From the NCBI GenBank assembly GCA_016081115.2, contig JABTTQ020000671.1, positions 372,001-436,000 on the forward strand: DNA of 64,000 nt. The letters run 5' to 3'. A program made the translations under genes and the position numbers. The notes under the pieces are model-generated. The model did no database searches, had not been told where the DNA came from, and saw only the letters and a program-made list of their open reading frames with translations. The stretch's first letter is position 1. Every line of letters begins with the position of its first letter. This stretch comes from Rehmannia glutinosa. Taxonomy: Eukaryota > Streptophyta > Magnoliopsida > Lamiales > Orobanchaceae. Below, one piece after another: positions 11,395 through 21,216 of the stretch.

Positions 11395-12395
11395 TTGAGC
11401 GAGCCTAGGTTCATTTGCGAACCTGGGTCTCTGAGCGAGCCTAGGTCCCTTGCTTGGAACCATTGTGGGCTTTGCCAGCCTAGGCAACTTCTTAGCCTAG
11501 GTTCATTTGCGAGCCTAGGTCTCTGAGCGAGCTTATGTAGCTTCTTAGCCTAGGTTCATTTGCGAGCCTAAGTCTCTGGGCGAGCCTAGGTCCCTTGCGA
11601 CCATTGCGGGCTTTGCCAGCCTAAAAGGGTGCTTATGGCCTAGATCCCTCGTGAGATCGTCTTGGGCCTGCTAGCCTTTTAGGGGGCTTAATTTGCAATC
11701 ATAGGTCCTTGGGACCATTAGGCTTTCCTAAAAGGGTGTTTATGGCCTAGATCCCTCGCGAGATCGTCTTGGGCCGCTAGCCTTTTAGGGGGCTTAAAAT
11801 GAGCCTAGGTCCCTTGGTTGAGACCATTGTGGGCTTTGCCAGCCTAAAAGGGTGCTTATGGCCTAGATCCTTCTTGGGATCGTCTTGGGCCTGCTAGCCT
11901 TTTAGGGGGCTTAATTTGCGAGCCTAGGTCCCTTGGTTGGGACCATTGTGGGCTTTGCCAGCCTAAAAGGGTGCTTATGGCCTAGATCCTTCTTGGGATC
12001 GTCTTGGGCCTGCTAGCCTTTTAGGGGGCTTAATTTGCGAGCCTAGGTCCTGGTTGGGACCATTGTGGGCTTTTGCCCGACTAAAAGGGTGCTTATGGCC
12101 TAGATCCTTCTTGGGATCGTCTTGGGCTGCTAGACTTTTAGGGGGCTTAATTTATAGCCTAGGTCCCTTGGTTGGGACCATTGTGGGCTTTGCCAGCCTA
12201 AAAGGGTGCTTATGGCCTAGATCCTTCTTGGGATCGTCTTGGGCCTGCTAGCCTTTTAGGGGGCTTAATTGCGAACCTAGGTCCCTTGGTTGGGACCATT
12301 GTGGGCTTTGCCAGCCTAAAAGGGTGCTTATGGCCTAGATCCCTCTTGGGATCGTCTTGGGCCTGCTTGCCTTTTAGGGGGCTTATCTTGGGAGC
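11395..12395. repeat. ~118-bp tandem repeat array in the gypsy 3' region
   Basis: The anchor gcttatggcctagatcc recurs at about 11631, 11738, 11854, 11973, 12091, 12208 and 12326, giving spacings of 107, 116, 119, 118, 117 and 118 bases. Each unit also contains gggaccattgtgggctttgc and ccttttagggggctta. The left part (11395-11600) has shorter, more degenerate units built on gcctaggt. The array lies between integrase and the antisense gene. Confidence 0.93.
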
Positions 12396-12567
12396 CTACG
12401 AATCTTGAATGGTTTGCTTTCGATCCTGAAATACTAAACAAATGTGTTTGCGAAGAAGTAAACATTGCAAGTGATATCTCACGTTCTTTCATTAAAGAGA
12501 GTTTTTAACATAACTCCATTGCTTCCAGAATTAAGCTAAGTACATGAAATAAACTAAGTATGCAACA

Positions 12568-13900
12568 TCAAGCATAGAACCTCCTTAAGTTGTGAATGTT
12601 CCAGGGCCTTGGGAGCTCCTTCCCTTGCATATTTTCGAGCCTATATGTTCCCCTCTTCAGCACCTCAGTCACTTTAAAAGGTCCTTCCCAATTTGCCTCC
12701 AACTTCCCAACATGCTTGGAAACTTCCACTTTTTTGAGTACTAGATCCCCTACCTGAAAGCTTCGCTCCTGAACCCTTTTATTGTACGCATTTTTCATCC
12801 TTCCCTTAGCAGCTTGAATCTGAATGTACGCTTTATCTCGCTTTTCTTCAATGAGCTCGAGCTCAAGTTCTCTAGCTTCGCTATTGTTCTCAGGATCGTA
12901 GTGAGTGACCCTAAGTGAAGTTTCTCCAATTTCCACTGGTACAATCGCTCCTGACCCATACACTAAGCTAAAAGGCGTCTCCCCCCATCGAAGTCCGCGG
13001 GGTCGTTCGATATGCCCAAAGAACTCCAGGTAGCTCGTCCACCCAATATGACTTCGCTTCCTCTAGCCTCATTTTTAAGTGTTGTAGTATAATTCTATTT
13101 GCAACCTCGGTCTGCCCATTTGCTTGAGGGTTCCCAACAGCTGTGAAATTTTGCTTGACTTTATATTCTTCACACCATTCTCTGACATTCTTTCCTTGGA
13201 ATTGAGTACCATTATCTGAAATTAAAATTCTAGGTGCCCCGTATCTACATGCGATATTTTTCCACAAAAATTCATGACCTCGGTTTCTGTTATCCTAGCC
13301 ACTGCCTCGGCCTCAATCCACTTAGAGAAATATTCTACTGCCACAATAATGAACTTCTTTTGAGCTTTAGCCATTGGAAATGGACCCAAGATATCAATTC
13401 CCCATTGATCAAAAGGGCAAGCAATGGGGATCGTTTCCAACTGGGTCGTCGGCTGATGAGTTAGGTTCGCATGAAACTGACACTTCGCACACTTTTTGAC
13501 AAACTCCATTGCATCCTTTGCTAAAGTCGGCCAAAAGTAACCTTGCCGTATCACCTTCTGGGCGAGCGCCTTACCTCCTGAATGGTTACCACAGTTGCCC
13601 TCATGAATTTCCCTCATCACATACATCGCCCTTTTCCGGTCCGAGGCACTTTAGCAACGGTCCTCCAATTGATCTTTTATACATCTCATTGTCTATCATT
13701 TGGAACCGAGATGCTCTAACTTGAATCCTTCTAGCTTTTATCGGGTCCAACGGTAAGGTTCCCTTTTCTAGGAAATTTTTCAATTCTTCCATCCAATCTA
13801 TCGGGGTGTCGATTGGACAAACTAACTCCTCGCTTGGGTACTGCTCGATGGGACCTTCCTCCGCTAGCGAGTCCGGTTGCGTCGCCACTAACACGATCAC
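12568..13900 (-). pseudogene. Gypsy integrase, broken
   Basis: The zinc-binding region includes HEGNCGNHSGGKAL and CAKCQ. The catalytic core follows with DQWGIDILGPFPMAK, then SDNGTQFQGK and GQTEVANRI, so the D, D and E positions are visible. The C-terminal domain (about 12568-12963) includes QVGDLVLKKVE and NWEGPFKV, as in Tat integrases. Frame changes occur near 12966, 13240 and 13610, so one polyprotein cannot be read through. It would have inserted element cDNA into the genome. Confidence 0.88.
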
Positions 13901-13921
13901 TTTCCTCGAGCTATTCCCACT

Positions 13922-14290
13922 TCATCGCACTCTGAAGTGAGCTAAAGCATCAGCTCGCTCATTTTCATTTCTTGGGACCTGATGCAGTTGAAAAAATTCG
14001 AACTTTTCCATCAACCGTTTCGCTTTCTCCAAATAGTTAGCCATGGATCGATCCTTGGCTTCAAATGACCCTTCAACCTGCATTGCCACCAACTGAAAGT
14101 CGGTGTAGGCTATCAACCTCTTCACATTGCACTTCTGCGCCATTTTTAAACCTGCCAACAGAGCTTCATATTCAGCCTCGTTATTTGTCACTTCGAACTC
14201 GAGGCGAAGTGCCACTTCGACCTCGAAAGAATTAGGTTTTCGCAACAAGATCTCGACTCCGCCTCCCGTAGCCACCGCCGACCCATCCAC
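13922..14290 (-). pseudogene. Second (archaeal-type) RNase H domain of the gypsy element
   Basis: The frame reads DGSAVATGGGVEILL, TNNEAEYEALLAGLKMA, AYTDFQLVAMQVEGSF and NERADALAHF. The D...E...D...D pattern of an RNase H fold is visible. It follows the normal RNase H domain, an arrangement diagnostic of the Tat lineage. Confidence 0.82.
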
Positions 14291-14299
14291 ATGTGCTGA

Positions 14300-15725
14300 C
14301 CCACGTCACTTCCTCCTTTTGAATCTCCATCTCCGACCCACTTGCTTCGTTAACGAAGTCGGCCAGAACTTGAGCCTTTATTGCTGTTTTGCTTTGATAC
14401 TTAATGTCAAATTCCCCTAACTCCACGGACCATTTCACTAAGCGACCTGATAGCTCTGGTTTTTCTAACACTTGTCTCAGCGGTTGATTTGTGAGGACAA
14501 TGATTTGATGGGATTGGAAGTAAGGTCGCAACTTCCTGGCTGATACTACCAAGGCTAGAGCTAGCTTTTCGTCTCTAGATACCTTTCTTCGACTCTGTAA
14601 TAACTTGCTCACATAGTAAATTGGGGGATGAACTCCTTCCTCGTCCCTTGCCAACACCGAGCTCACGGCTCGCTTCGAGATGGCTAGGTATAAAAATAGA
14701 GCTTCTCCTCTTTTGGGTTTGGACAACAAGGGTGGAGACATAAGGTATCTTTTCAAATCTTCGAACGCCTTCTCACATTCCTCCGTCCATTGAAAATTCT
14801 TCATGTTTCGCAAAGTGTTGAAAAAAGGAGGTTGCGATCAGCTGACCTCGAAATGAACCTGTTCAACGAGGCGATCTTTCCCGTAAGTTGTTGCACTTCA
14901 TTGACTGTTCTAGGTGAGCTCATTTCCATTATAGCTTTTATATTTTCTGGGTTCGCTTCGATCCCCCTCTCATGCACCATGAAGCCCAAAAATTTTCCAC
15001 CTCGCACACCGAAGGTGCACTTCGCTGGATTCAATTTCATACCATAGGCTCGCATTATTTTGAAAGCCTCCCTCAAATGCTCAAGGTGATCCTCTTCCTT
15101 CACACTCTTTACCAACATGTCATCAACATACACCTCCATTGATTTGCCAATTTTCTCTCTAAACATGAGGTTGACTAACCTCTGATAAGTAGCTCCCGCA
15201 TTCTTTAGACCAAAAGGCATTACCATGTAACAATAAACTCCATTTTCCGTCACAAACGAGGTCTTATCTCTGTCTTCCTCCGCCATAAAAATTTGGTGAT
15301 ATCCTTGGTAAGCATCCATCATGCTAAGCAAGGCACATCTGCCGTGGAGTCCACCAAGAGGTCGATGCGAGGCAGGGGGTAAGGATCCTTGGGACATGCC
15401 TTATTCAGATCTGTGAAGTCTGTGCACATCCTCCATTTGTTGTTAGCTTTGGGTACTACCACTACATTTGACAACCATTCCGTGAACTGAATCTCCACAA
15501 CATATCCCGCTTCCAATAGTTTGTTCACCTCGTTTTCTATAATTTTGTTTCTTTTGCTTCAAAGCTTCGCTTTTTTCGCTTCACTGGCCTCGCTAATGGG
15601 TCCACATTCAGTCGGTGGACCATCACTTCGGGATCTATGCCCTGAAAATCCGAAGGTTTCCAGGCGAAGATGTCCACGTTCTCCTTGAGAAATTGAATCA
15701 TCATCACTTCTAGCTTCGAGTCCAT
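14300..15725 (-). pseudogene. Gypsy reverse transcriptase and RNase H, broken
   Basis: Motifs in order: WLSNVVVVPKANNKWRMCTD with FTDLNKACPKDPYPLP (about 15319-15528), MMDAYQGYHQIFMA, FVTENGVYCYMVMPFGLKN, and the catalytic YVDDMLVKS (about 15090-15130). The RNase H part (about 14335-14813) has FLYLAISKRAVSSVLARDEE and PIYYVSKLL. A stop or frame change near 15530 and frameshifts near 15330 and 14805 interrupt the polyprotein. Together these domains would have copied the element RNA into DNA. Confidence 0.9.
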
Positions 15726-15733
15726 TTGGGACC

Positions 15734-17205
15734 CTATTTTAGTGAACTTATCCGGTCACCTGGCTCGAGCTCAATCACTTTGTATTGCTCCGCTGGCTCG
15801 ACCCTATACTCCGCCATCGTCCTAGCTTTTTTGACCTTCTCCTTTTCTTTCTTACTCAACCCAACTTCTTCCTCACGCGTTATTTGCCTTATGGTTCTCA
15901 CTTCTCTCCCTTCCTTCTTCTTTTTTAGAGAAAGGTTATAGCATTCTCTAGCCGTCTTCTGATCACCTCGCACTTCGCCTATTCCTCCTATTGTAGGGAA
16001 CTTCATCTTCAAGTGGTAAGTGGATACCACGGCTTGGAACTGATTTAGTCCGGGTCGTCCCATGATCACATTATAAGCAAATGGGCCGTCTACCACCAGG
16101 TACTTGATCATAATTGTCTTTCGGCATGGCGCTTCACCTAGCGAGGTGGGTAGGGATGGCAATTTCCTCCGAACCCGACGGAGGATTCGACACCCGACCC
16201 TAACGGAGGAGGGTATGAAGGGTAGTTTTGTACCCGATTAAATAAATGGGCACGTGGGTATGGGTATTTTTGGGTATGGGTATGGAGGTGGGTCTAGGTA
16301 CATCCTACCCATACCCTACCCGATACCCGATTAAATAATAATATTATATATATATAATATATCTACATATATATTTATTTATAATATTTTACATATGTTT
16401 TTTTATTTATACAACTCTATTTATTTATATTTAAATAAAAAGATTTTTTTTTCCCAAGTCTCAACCAAAATCTACAAATCCACTAACACTTTTGTCTAAT
16501 CCTTTTTAATATTTTGCTATATTTTTATAATATTTAGTTCGCTAATTCTTATTTGTATTCTTTTTTCCTTATTGTTTCCTTAAGAATTTAGTAAATATCA
16601 ATATCTTTATTTAAATAACTCAAATTTCTCTTTAAAAAAGAAATAACTTAAATTTGAAAAAAAATACAATTGTAAATGGTAAGAGAGTATGGGTAGGGTA
16701 TGAATACCCGATCATCCGATGGGTATGGGGATGGGTATCGAGAATATCCGATGGGTATGGGGATGGAGGATATAGAATCCTACCCGAATCATACCCATTG
16801 CCATCCCTAGAGGTGGGGAGATCAATGGTTCTAGAGGAACCACTTCGCTTCCTTCGAACCCCATCAGTGGAGTGTCAATGGATGTAAGGCGGTTACATCC
16901 ATTTCCATCTTCCTCAACACATGCATAAATAATATGTCTTTTGAGCTCCCATTGTCCACCAGGACTTTTTTGTACAAATGAAGTTGGCGATGTCCATAGT
17001 GATCACCATTGGATCGTTTTGACCCGCTCGACCCCGAAAGGTCACGACCATCAAACGTAATAGGGGTAGAGTTTTGGACACTCATGACTTTCAGCTTCCT
17101 TTTAGGGTCATGAGTGAGGTTACGCGCATGCTTTCTCCTCGCACTCTGCGAGTCACCTCCACTAGGACCTCCTGCTATTATGTGTATAACTCCCCTACGG
17201 AGCAA
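15734..17205 (-). pseudogene. Gypsy protease region, interrupted by a hAT MITE
   Basis: The active-site stretch reads KKVLVDNGSSKDILF in the upstream part (about 16900-16980). The C-terminal part (15734-16162) reads GEAPCRKTIMIKYLVVD and AYNVIMGRPGLNQF, the usual downstream protease text. The two parts are separated by the MITE at 16151-16809. Removing it restores a continuous domain region, so the insertion came after the gypsy element. Confidence 0.82.
16151..16809. mobile_element. hAT-type MITE inside the gypsy protease
   Basis: The 659-bp element has perfect inverted ends, tagggatggcaat and attgccatcccta, and a perfect 8-bp duplication, gaggtggg, at 16143-16150 and 16810-16817. Subterminal sequence is a repetitive run of gggtatggg and tacccgat motifs with an AT-rich core, common in plant hAT MITEs. 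No transposase is present. Confidence 0.93.
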
Positions 17206-17349
17206 GTTATCTCCTTCCTGATTTTGCCTAGGCCTAGATCGTTCCCTTGGGCGTTCTCGCCTATGCCCGGTCTCATGGCGACCTCTCGACCGGCTTCGCG
17301 ACTTGCGAGCCGGTGATCTTCGCCTAGGGTCCCGGTTAGGTCCTTCGCC

Positions 17350-18732
17350 TCACTCTTCTTTCAATACAAAATTTTGTAGGTATCCTTGCTGAATGAGCCT
17401 TTCAATCTCGTCTCGCAATTGGATGCAGTCCTCGGTATCGTGACCATGGTCCTTGTGAAAGCGGCAATATTTATCCATGTTTCTCCGACCCGAGGTTGTC
17501 TTCATCTTTTTTGGCCACCTTAACATATCAGTTCGCTCTATGGCCATTAGGCGTGACTTGGACGCATTCAACAGAGTATATCTGTTGTGCCTCGCAATCC
17601 TAGGGCGATCTTGATCTGGACCTCGGTCTAGGCCTCTCTCGGCCCTAAACCGAAGCCTCTCTCTAAGATCCCTCCCTTCGTGTGGAGCCTGAGCCGCTTG
17701 GGACCACTCTTGGTCTTTCAGGGCATTCATCTCTTCCTCCTGTATGTACTTTTGGGTCACCTCCATTAACTGCTCCTTATCGTCGGGTGGTTCGTGAGTG
17801 AGTGCTGATGCTAAAGGTCCTTTTTGTAATCCGAGGATAAGGATATTAGTCATCATATCAATCCGCATATCTTGCACCTCCAAGGCTTCATCATTGAACA
17901 GATTTATAAACTCCCTGAGTGATTCTTTCACACCTTGTCTTATAGTGAACAAATGTGAGGTCGACCTTCGAGCTCGCTTTTGGCTTGCGAACTGGTACAA
18001 GAACTTTCGAGCCAACTGGTCATAAGAAACCACAGTTCCCCTAGGTAATCCCATAAACCATTCATGCGCCTTTCCCGTCAGCGTGGTAATAAATATTCTA
18101 GCATTCATAGCATCCGACTGCCCATATAGTTGCATCACGTGGTCGAAAGCGGTGAGATGTTCCTGAGGGTCCCTATTCCCATCATATTTTGGGAGATCGG
18201 GAAGCTTGAAGTTCGGCGTGACCACCTCGACTAGGATCTCGGGAGAAAATGGCGATCCCCTTTTCTGCAACGCGGATGTTACAACTCCCCTCCTCTTCAA
18301 GTCATCTAGTTGTCGAGTAACGTGCTCAATTTGCTCACTCAGTTCATTTATGTCCCCGACTTGTTCACCGGTTCGCTTATGACCTCCCTTTGGTCGCCTC
18401 GCGGTGGCCTAACTACTTAGCTAGCCACCTCTTCCAAGTCATCTGGTGCTTCGTTTCGCTTCTCCACATTTCCTTCCCTCACTAGTAGATTCTTGAGGAG
18501 GTGCCTCCATAGCCTTCTTGCCCTTCCTTTCTCTGTCCTCCAACATTTTTTCCAGCATTTTCTCAAAATCGCTAGTTTTCATGTGAATCATCTGCTCCTC
18601 CCGAACCACAGAGGGTCCCCCGAAGTGAAGCGAACGAATTGGCGATGTTTCTCGGGAGGGTTCTCCACGACCCCCGAGGTGTCTTCGATGCATGCTTAGG
18701 TGTTTCCAACATCTTCCCGGTGTTTCCTCCAT
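17350..18732 (-). pseudogene. Gypsy gag, broken
   Basis: The N-terminal part (18439-18732) contains FEKMLEKMLEDRERKGKKAM and ends in a stop. The main part (17350-18300) carries the gag core with FKLPDLPKYDGNRDPQEHL, FITTLTGKAHEWFMGLP and FASQKRARRSTSHLF. A cysteine/histidine motif, KYCRFHKDHGHDTEDC, and RDEIERLIQQGYL close it, typical of Tat-type gag proteins. This is the capsid protein of the element. Confidence 0.88.
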
Positions 18733-18750
18733 CTTTAGCTAGACCTCGAA

Positions 18751-18768
18751 TTCCCACAGACGGCGCCA
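18751..18768 (-). other. Primer-binding site of the gypsy element
   Basis: On the minus strand TGGCGCCGTCTGTGGGAA begins two bases after the 5' LTR. TGGCGCC matches the 3' end of plant tRNA-Asp, a common primer of Tat and Athila elements; the tRNA assignment is inferred. Confidence 0.7.
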
Positions 18769-18770
18769 AC

Positions 18771-19241
18771 TGATTTAGGAAAGTAAATCAGATGTACCTG
18801 ACCTAAGGACCCACGAAGCGAGGTGACGTGTATTCCACGAGGTGACCTGGCCAAGGATCCCCAAAGAGCGAGGTGAGGTACTTTGTTCGAGGGTACCTGA
18901 AACAGAACGCACGTTAGGCTAGCCAGGGATGGCTCGGCTAAGGCCCTCCGATGCCTAAGTCGAATCGGGTAGTTGAGGTACTTAGAAAGCTAAAGAGCGA
19001 GGTAATTTAGAATAATGACAAGTTACCTTTTACCTTGATTTCCGTGCGTATTTATAGTATTGTTCACCGTGTAATGCGGATCATCAGACACGTGGCACCC
19101 GATCGATGGTGAGCGGTGATCATTTGGGCTGGGGCGGGCATATAAAGGACACGGATCCTGGGGAATCTTGGTAATTTCCGAGGCGAGGTCAAGATGGTCA
19201 ATTCGACCTAAAGCGAGGCTATAATGGTAATTTCCACATCA
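18771..19241 (-). repeat. 5' LTR of the gypsy element
   Basis: This 471-bp copy starts tgatttag and ends cacatca on the plus strand. It matches the left LTR over its length with small indels. The element-strand TATAAATA box is at 19049-19056. Confidence 0.93.
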
Positions 19242-19246
19242 ATTAC

Positions 19247-20056
19247 AAATTTGCCTATATATATGTATAGCTAATAAACTTGGCTCATACTCATTTTAGT
19301 CATGTCATGGTGCGGTGGTGTTCAAACAATATTGATAACATCAAGGAACATTGTTACTTAGACATAGACAAACAGAACAACTCTAATGTTTGTTAATACT
19401 TGCAAAACTTGTTTGATTCTTAATACAAATTCCATGAAGTTTCCATCGATGCCTATATTTAGGAAATTTATTTTAGTTTTTTTTTTATATCGCTTTTTTA
19501 AGGATAATTTAAAAAAACTTTAAATTTGACAAGGTTAATAATACGGTAGGTGAAGAAAATATCTCCATATTGGAATAGAATAGGTTGGAATATGAAATAC
19601 TTTGAGAAAGAAAGTTGTCGATTTTTTTAGAGGGTACAGTAGGAGAGGGAACGCAGAGTATATGGGATCGAACTCGAGATTAATTGCCCTAAAAATACAA
19701 ATTTCTACCACTGAAATACAAGGTCGATCCATCGACTTTTATTTATTGGAATGAACTAGAAAATCAATATTGATTCCACTAGAGAAAATTGAATGATATA
19801 TCATCAACTATTGCCATCAAAAGAAATCATGAATGCTTTTTCAGAATTCGAACCACGCAAATGGCTTTCAGACCGCATTATTTGTCCTGCTCCTTGTATA
19901 TACATGTATCAAATATATGTCTATTTCATAAATTTTTTAGTTCAATTAAAATTTACTCCCAACTAAATTCTACAATTATGATTGATCGATTATAAGTGAT
20001 AGATCAAAACTAATTTAAATTTGGGCATTAAAACAAGTTCCCCCCTGTTTTAGTGG
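19247..20056. other. AT-rich spacer between gypsy and copia elements
   Basis: No coding sequence is supported. A SINE-like block lies at about 19590-19745; the rest has no recognisable structure. Confidence 0.5.
19590..19745 (-). mobile_element. SINE-like fragment
   Basis: On the minus strand the segment reads ggatcgaccttgtatttcag, then tggtagaaatttg, then aatctcgagttcgatccca. These resemble A-box and B-box motifs of a tRNA-derived SINE. No target duplication was found. Confidence 0.45.
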
Positions 20057-20061
20057 TAGCT

Positions 20062-21187
20062 GTTGGAATTGGTTTTAATAAATTGGGTTTTGACCCGATT
20101 TTGACCAATTATTTAAGTGGGGTCATTTATTTGAAGTATGAAATAAATGAGATAAACGTCATCTACGTCGCGGGTAGATGAGTTTAGCATTTTGAATTTC
20201 TCAAAACCAATATCGGGTGAATGAGAAATAAATGCCTAAAGTTGGCCACTTAAAATGCTTTTATACATGGAATATAAAAGGGTGGGAATATGGAAAGCCA
20301 TATCCCACATAGGAAACATAGTAAATGTTTGACTAGTTAATAAAAGAGCTTCAATACTAATAAGGAGTAATCAAGTAGAACTCCTTATGGAACACACTAG
20401 TGGATCAAGTCAATTTTGACTAGCCTTTGGCTAGCTCAAAAGGCACCGAGGACGGTGCGGAGCACCTTCCGAGTCGGGCCGCCCGCGACGTTGCACATAG
20501 TCGCATTGGCGCTCTAGAGGGTGCACTTTGCACGCACGCATCGTCGCGAGGAACTTTGAGGAGCCTTAAAGTTTTGGAAAATCGAACCAGGGTTGATCCC
20601 AGTGGCTCGTGACGTGGCGGGCGGCTCGGTGGCGATGACTTGGCGGAATCGTCCGAGTGGCGAGTGGCGACACGTGGCACTGATTGGATGCGTCTGTTCG
20701 CTAACGATGGGGCACCGGATGGACTTGATTGTCAAAGTGTGAAGGGTTGTATGCTAATAGGTGTGTTCCTTCAGCGGATGGGATCGGGACCATCGGATCG
20801 CAATCGTTAACCACGGGCGCGATCGACGGTCACGACCGATCCGGACTAGGGGTTGCACCATCAAGAGACACTAGGAGTTCTATATAAACCATTTGATTCA
20901 TTTCAACACATCAAATTCGAATTTCCTGTTTCATTTTTCTGCATAACTTTGTCAAGAGAGTTCAAAAACATCTTAACGTTCGATGTACTTGCGATTTGTA
21001 GTGCAACTATCGCAAGTAGATTGTCGTTGTATCTTGGGAAATGATTGCCGGATTCGTAAGCACCATGAGCGGGCAATCTTGTCTTAAAGAGAAAGAGTCC
21101 AACTCTTGCCTCGACATATCGATTTTACCGTTACTCTACTCAATTGTTTTCAGCCATTCGGTATACACCAACCTGTTTTTCCCAACA
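20062..21187 (+). repeat. 5' LTR of the first copia element
   Basis: The LTR is 1126 bp, with a TATA box (ctatataaacc) near 20881. It contains about 240 bases (roughly 20566-20810) absent from the 3' LTR. Confidence 0.92.
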
Positions 21188-21216
21188 GTTTAAGACGAGA
21201 TTTTCGTGTATATCAA

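Larger units (their letters stand above)
8068..19241 (-). mobile_element. Ty3/gypsy LTR retrotransposon, Tat lineage, decayed
   Basis: A full-length 11.2-kb element on the minus strand is bounded by a perfect 5-bp duplication, attac, at 8063-8067 and 19242-19246. Order in element sense: 5' LTR (right), primer-binding site, gag, protease, reverse transcriptase, RNase H, second RNase H, integrase, tandem-repeat region, antisense extra gene, polypurine tract, 3' LTR (left). The second (archaeal-type) RNase H and the antisense gene with a plant-transposon-type domain point to the Tat lineage. Every reading frame is broken and the LTRs differ by indels and substitutions, so it is inactive and not recent. 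Confidence 0.93.

Noticed and set aside
11302..12251. Plus-strand open frames rich in GPLWAFARLKGCLWPR-like text
   Set aside because: They are translations of the 118-bp tandem repeat and repeat with the same period.
8068..19241. A novel multi-gene system formed by the clustered plus- and minus-strand genes
   Set aside because: The perfect ATTAC duplication, paired LTRs, primer site and polypurine tract show all of it is one Tat-type retrotransposon.
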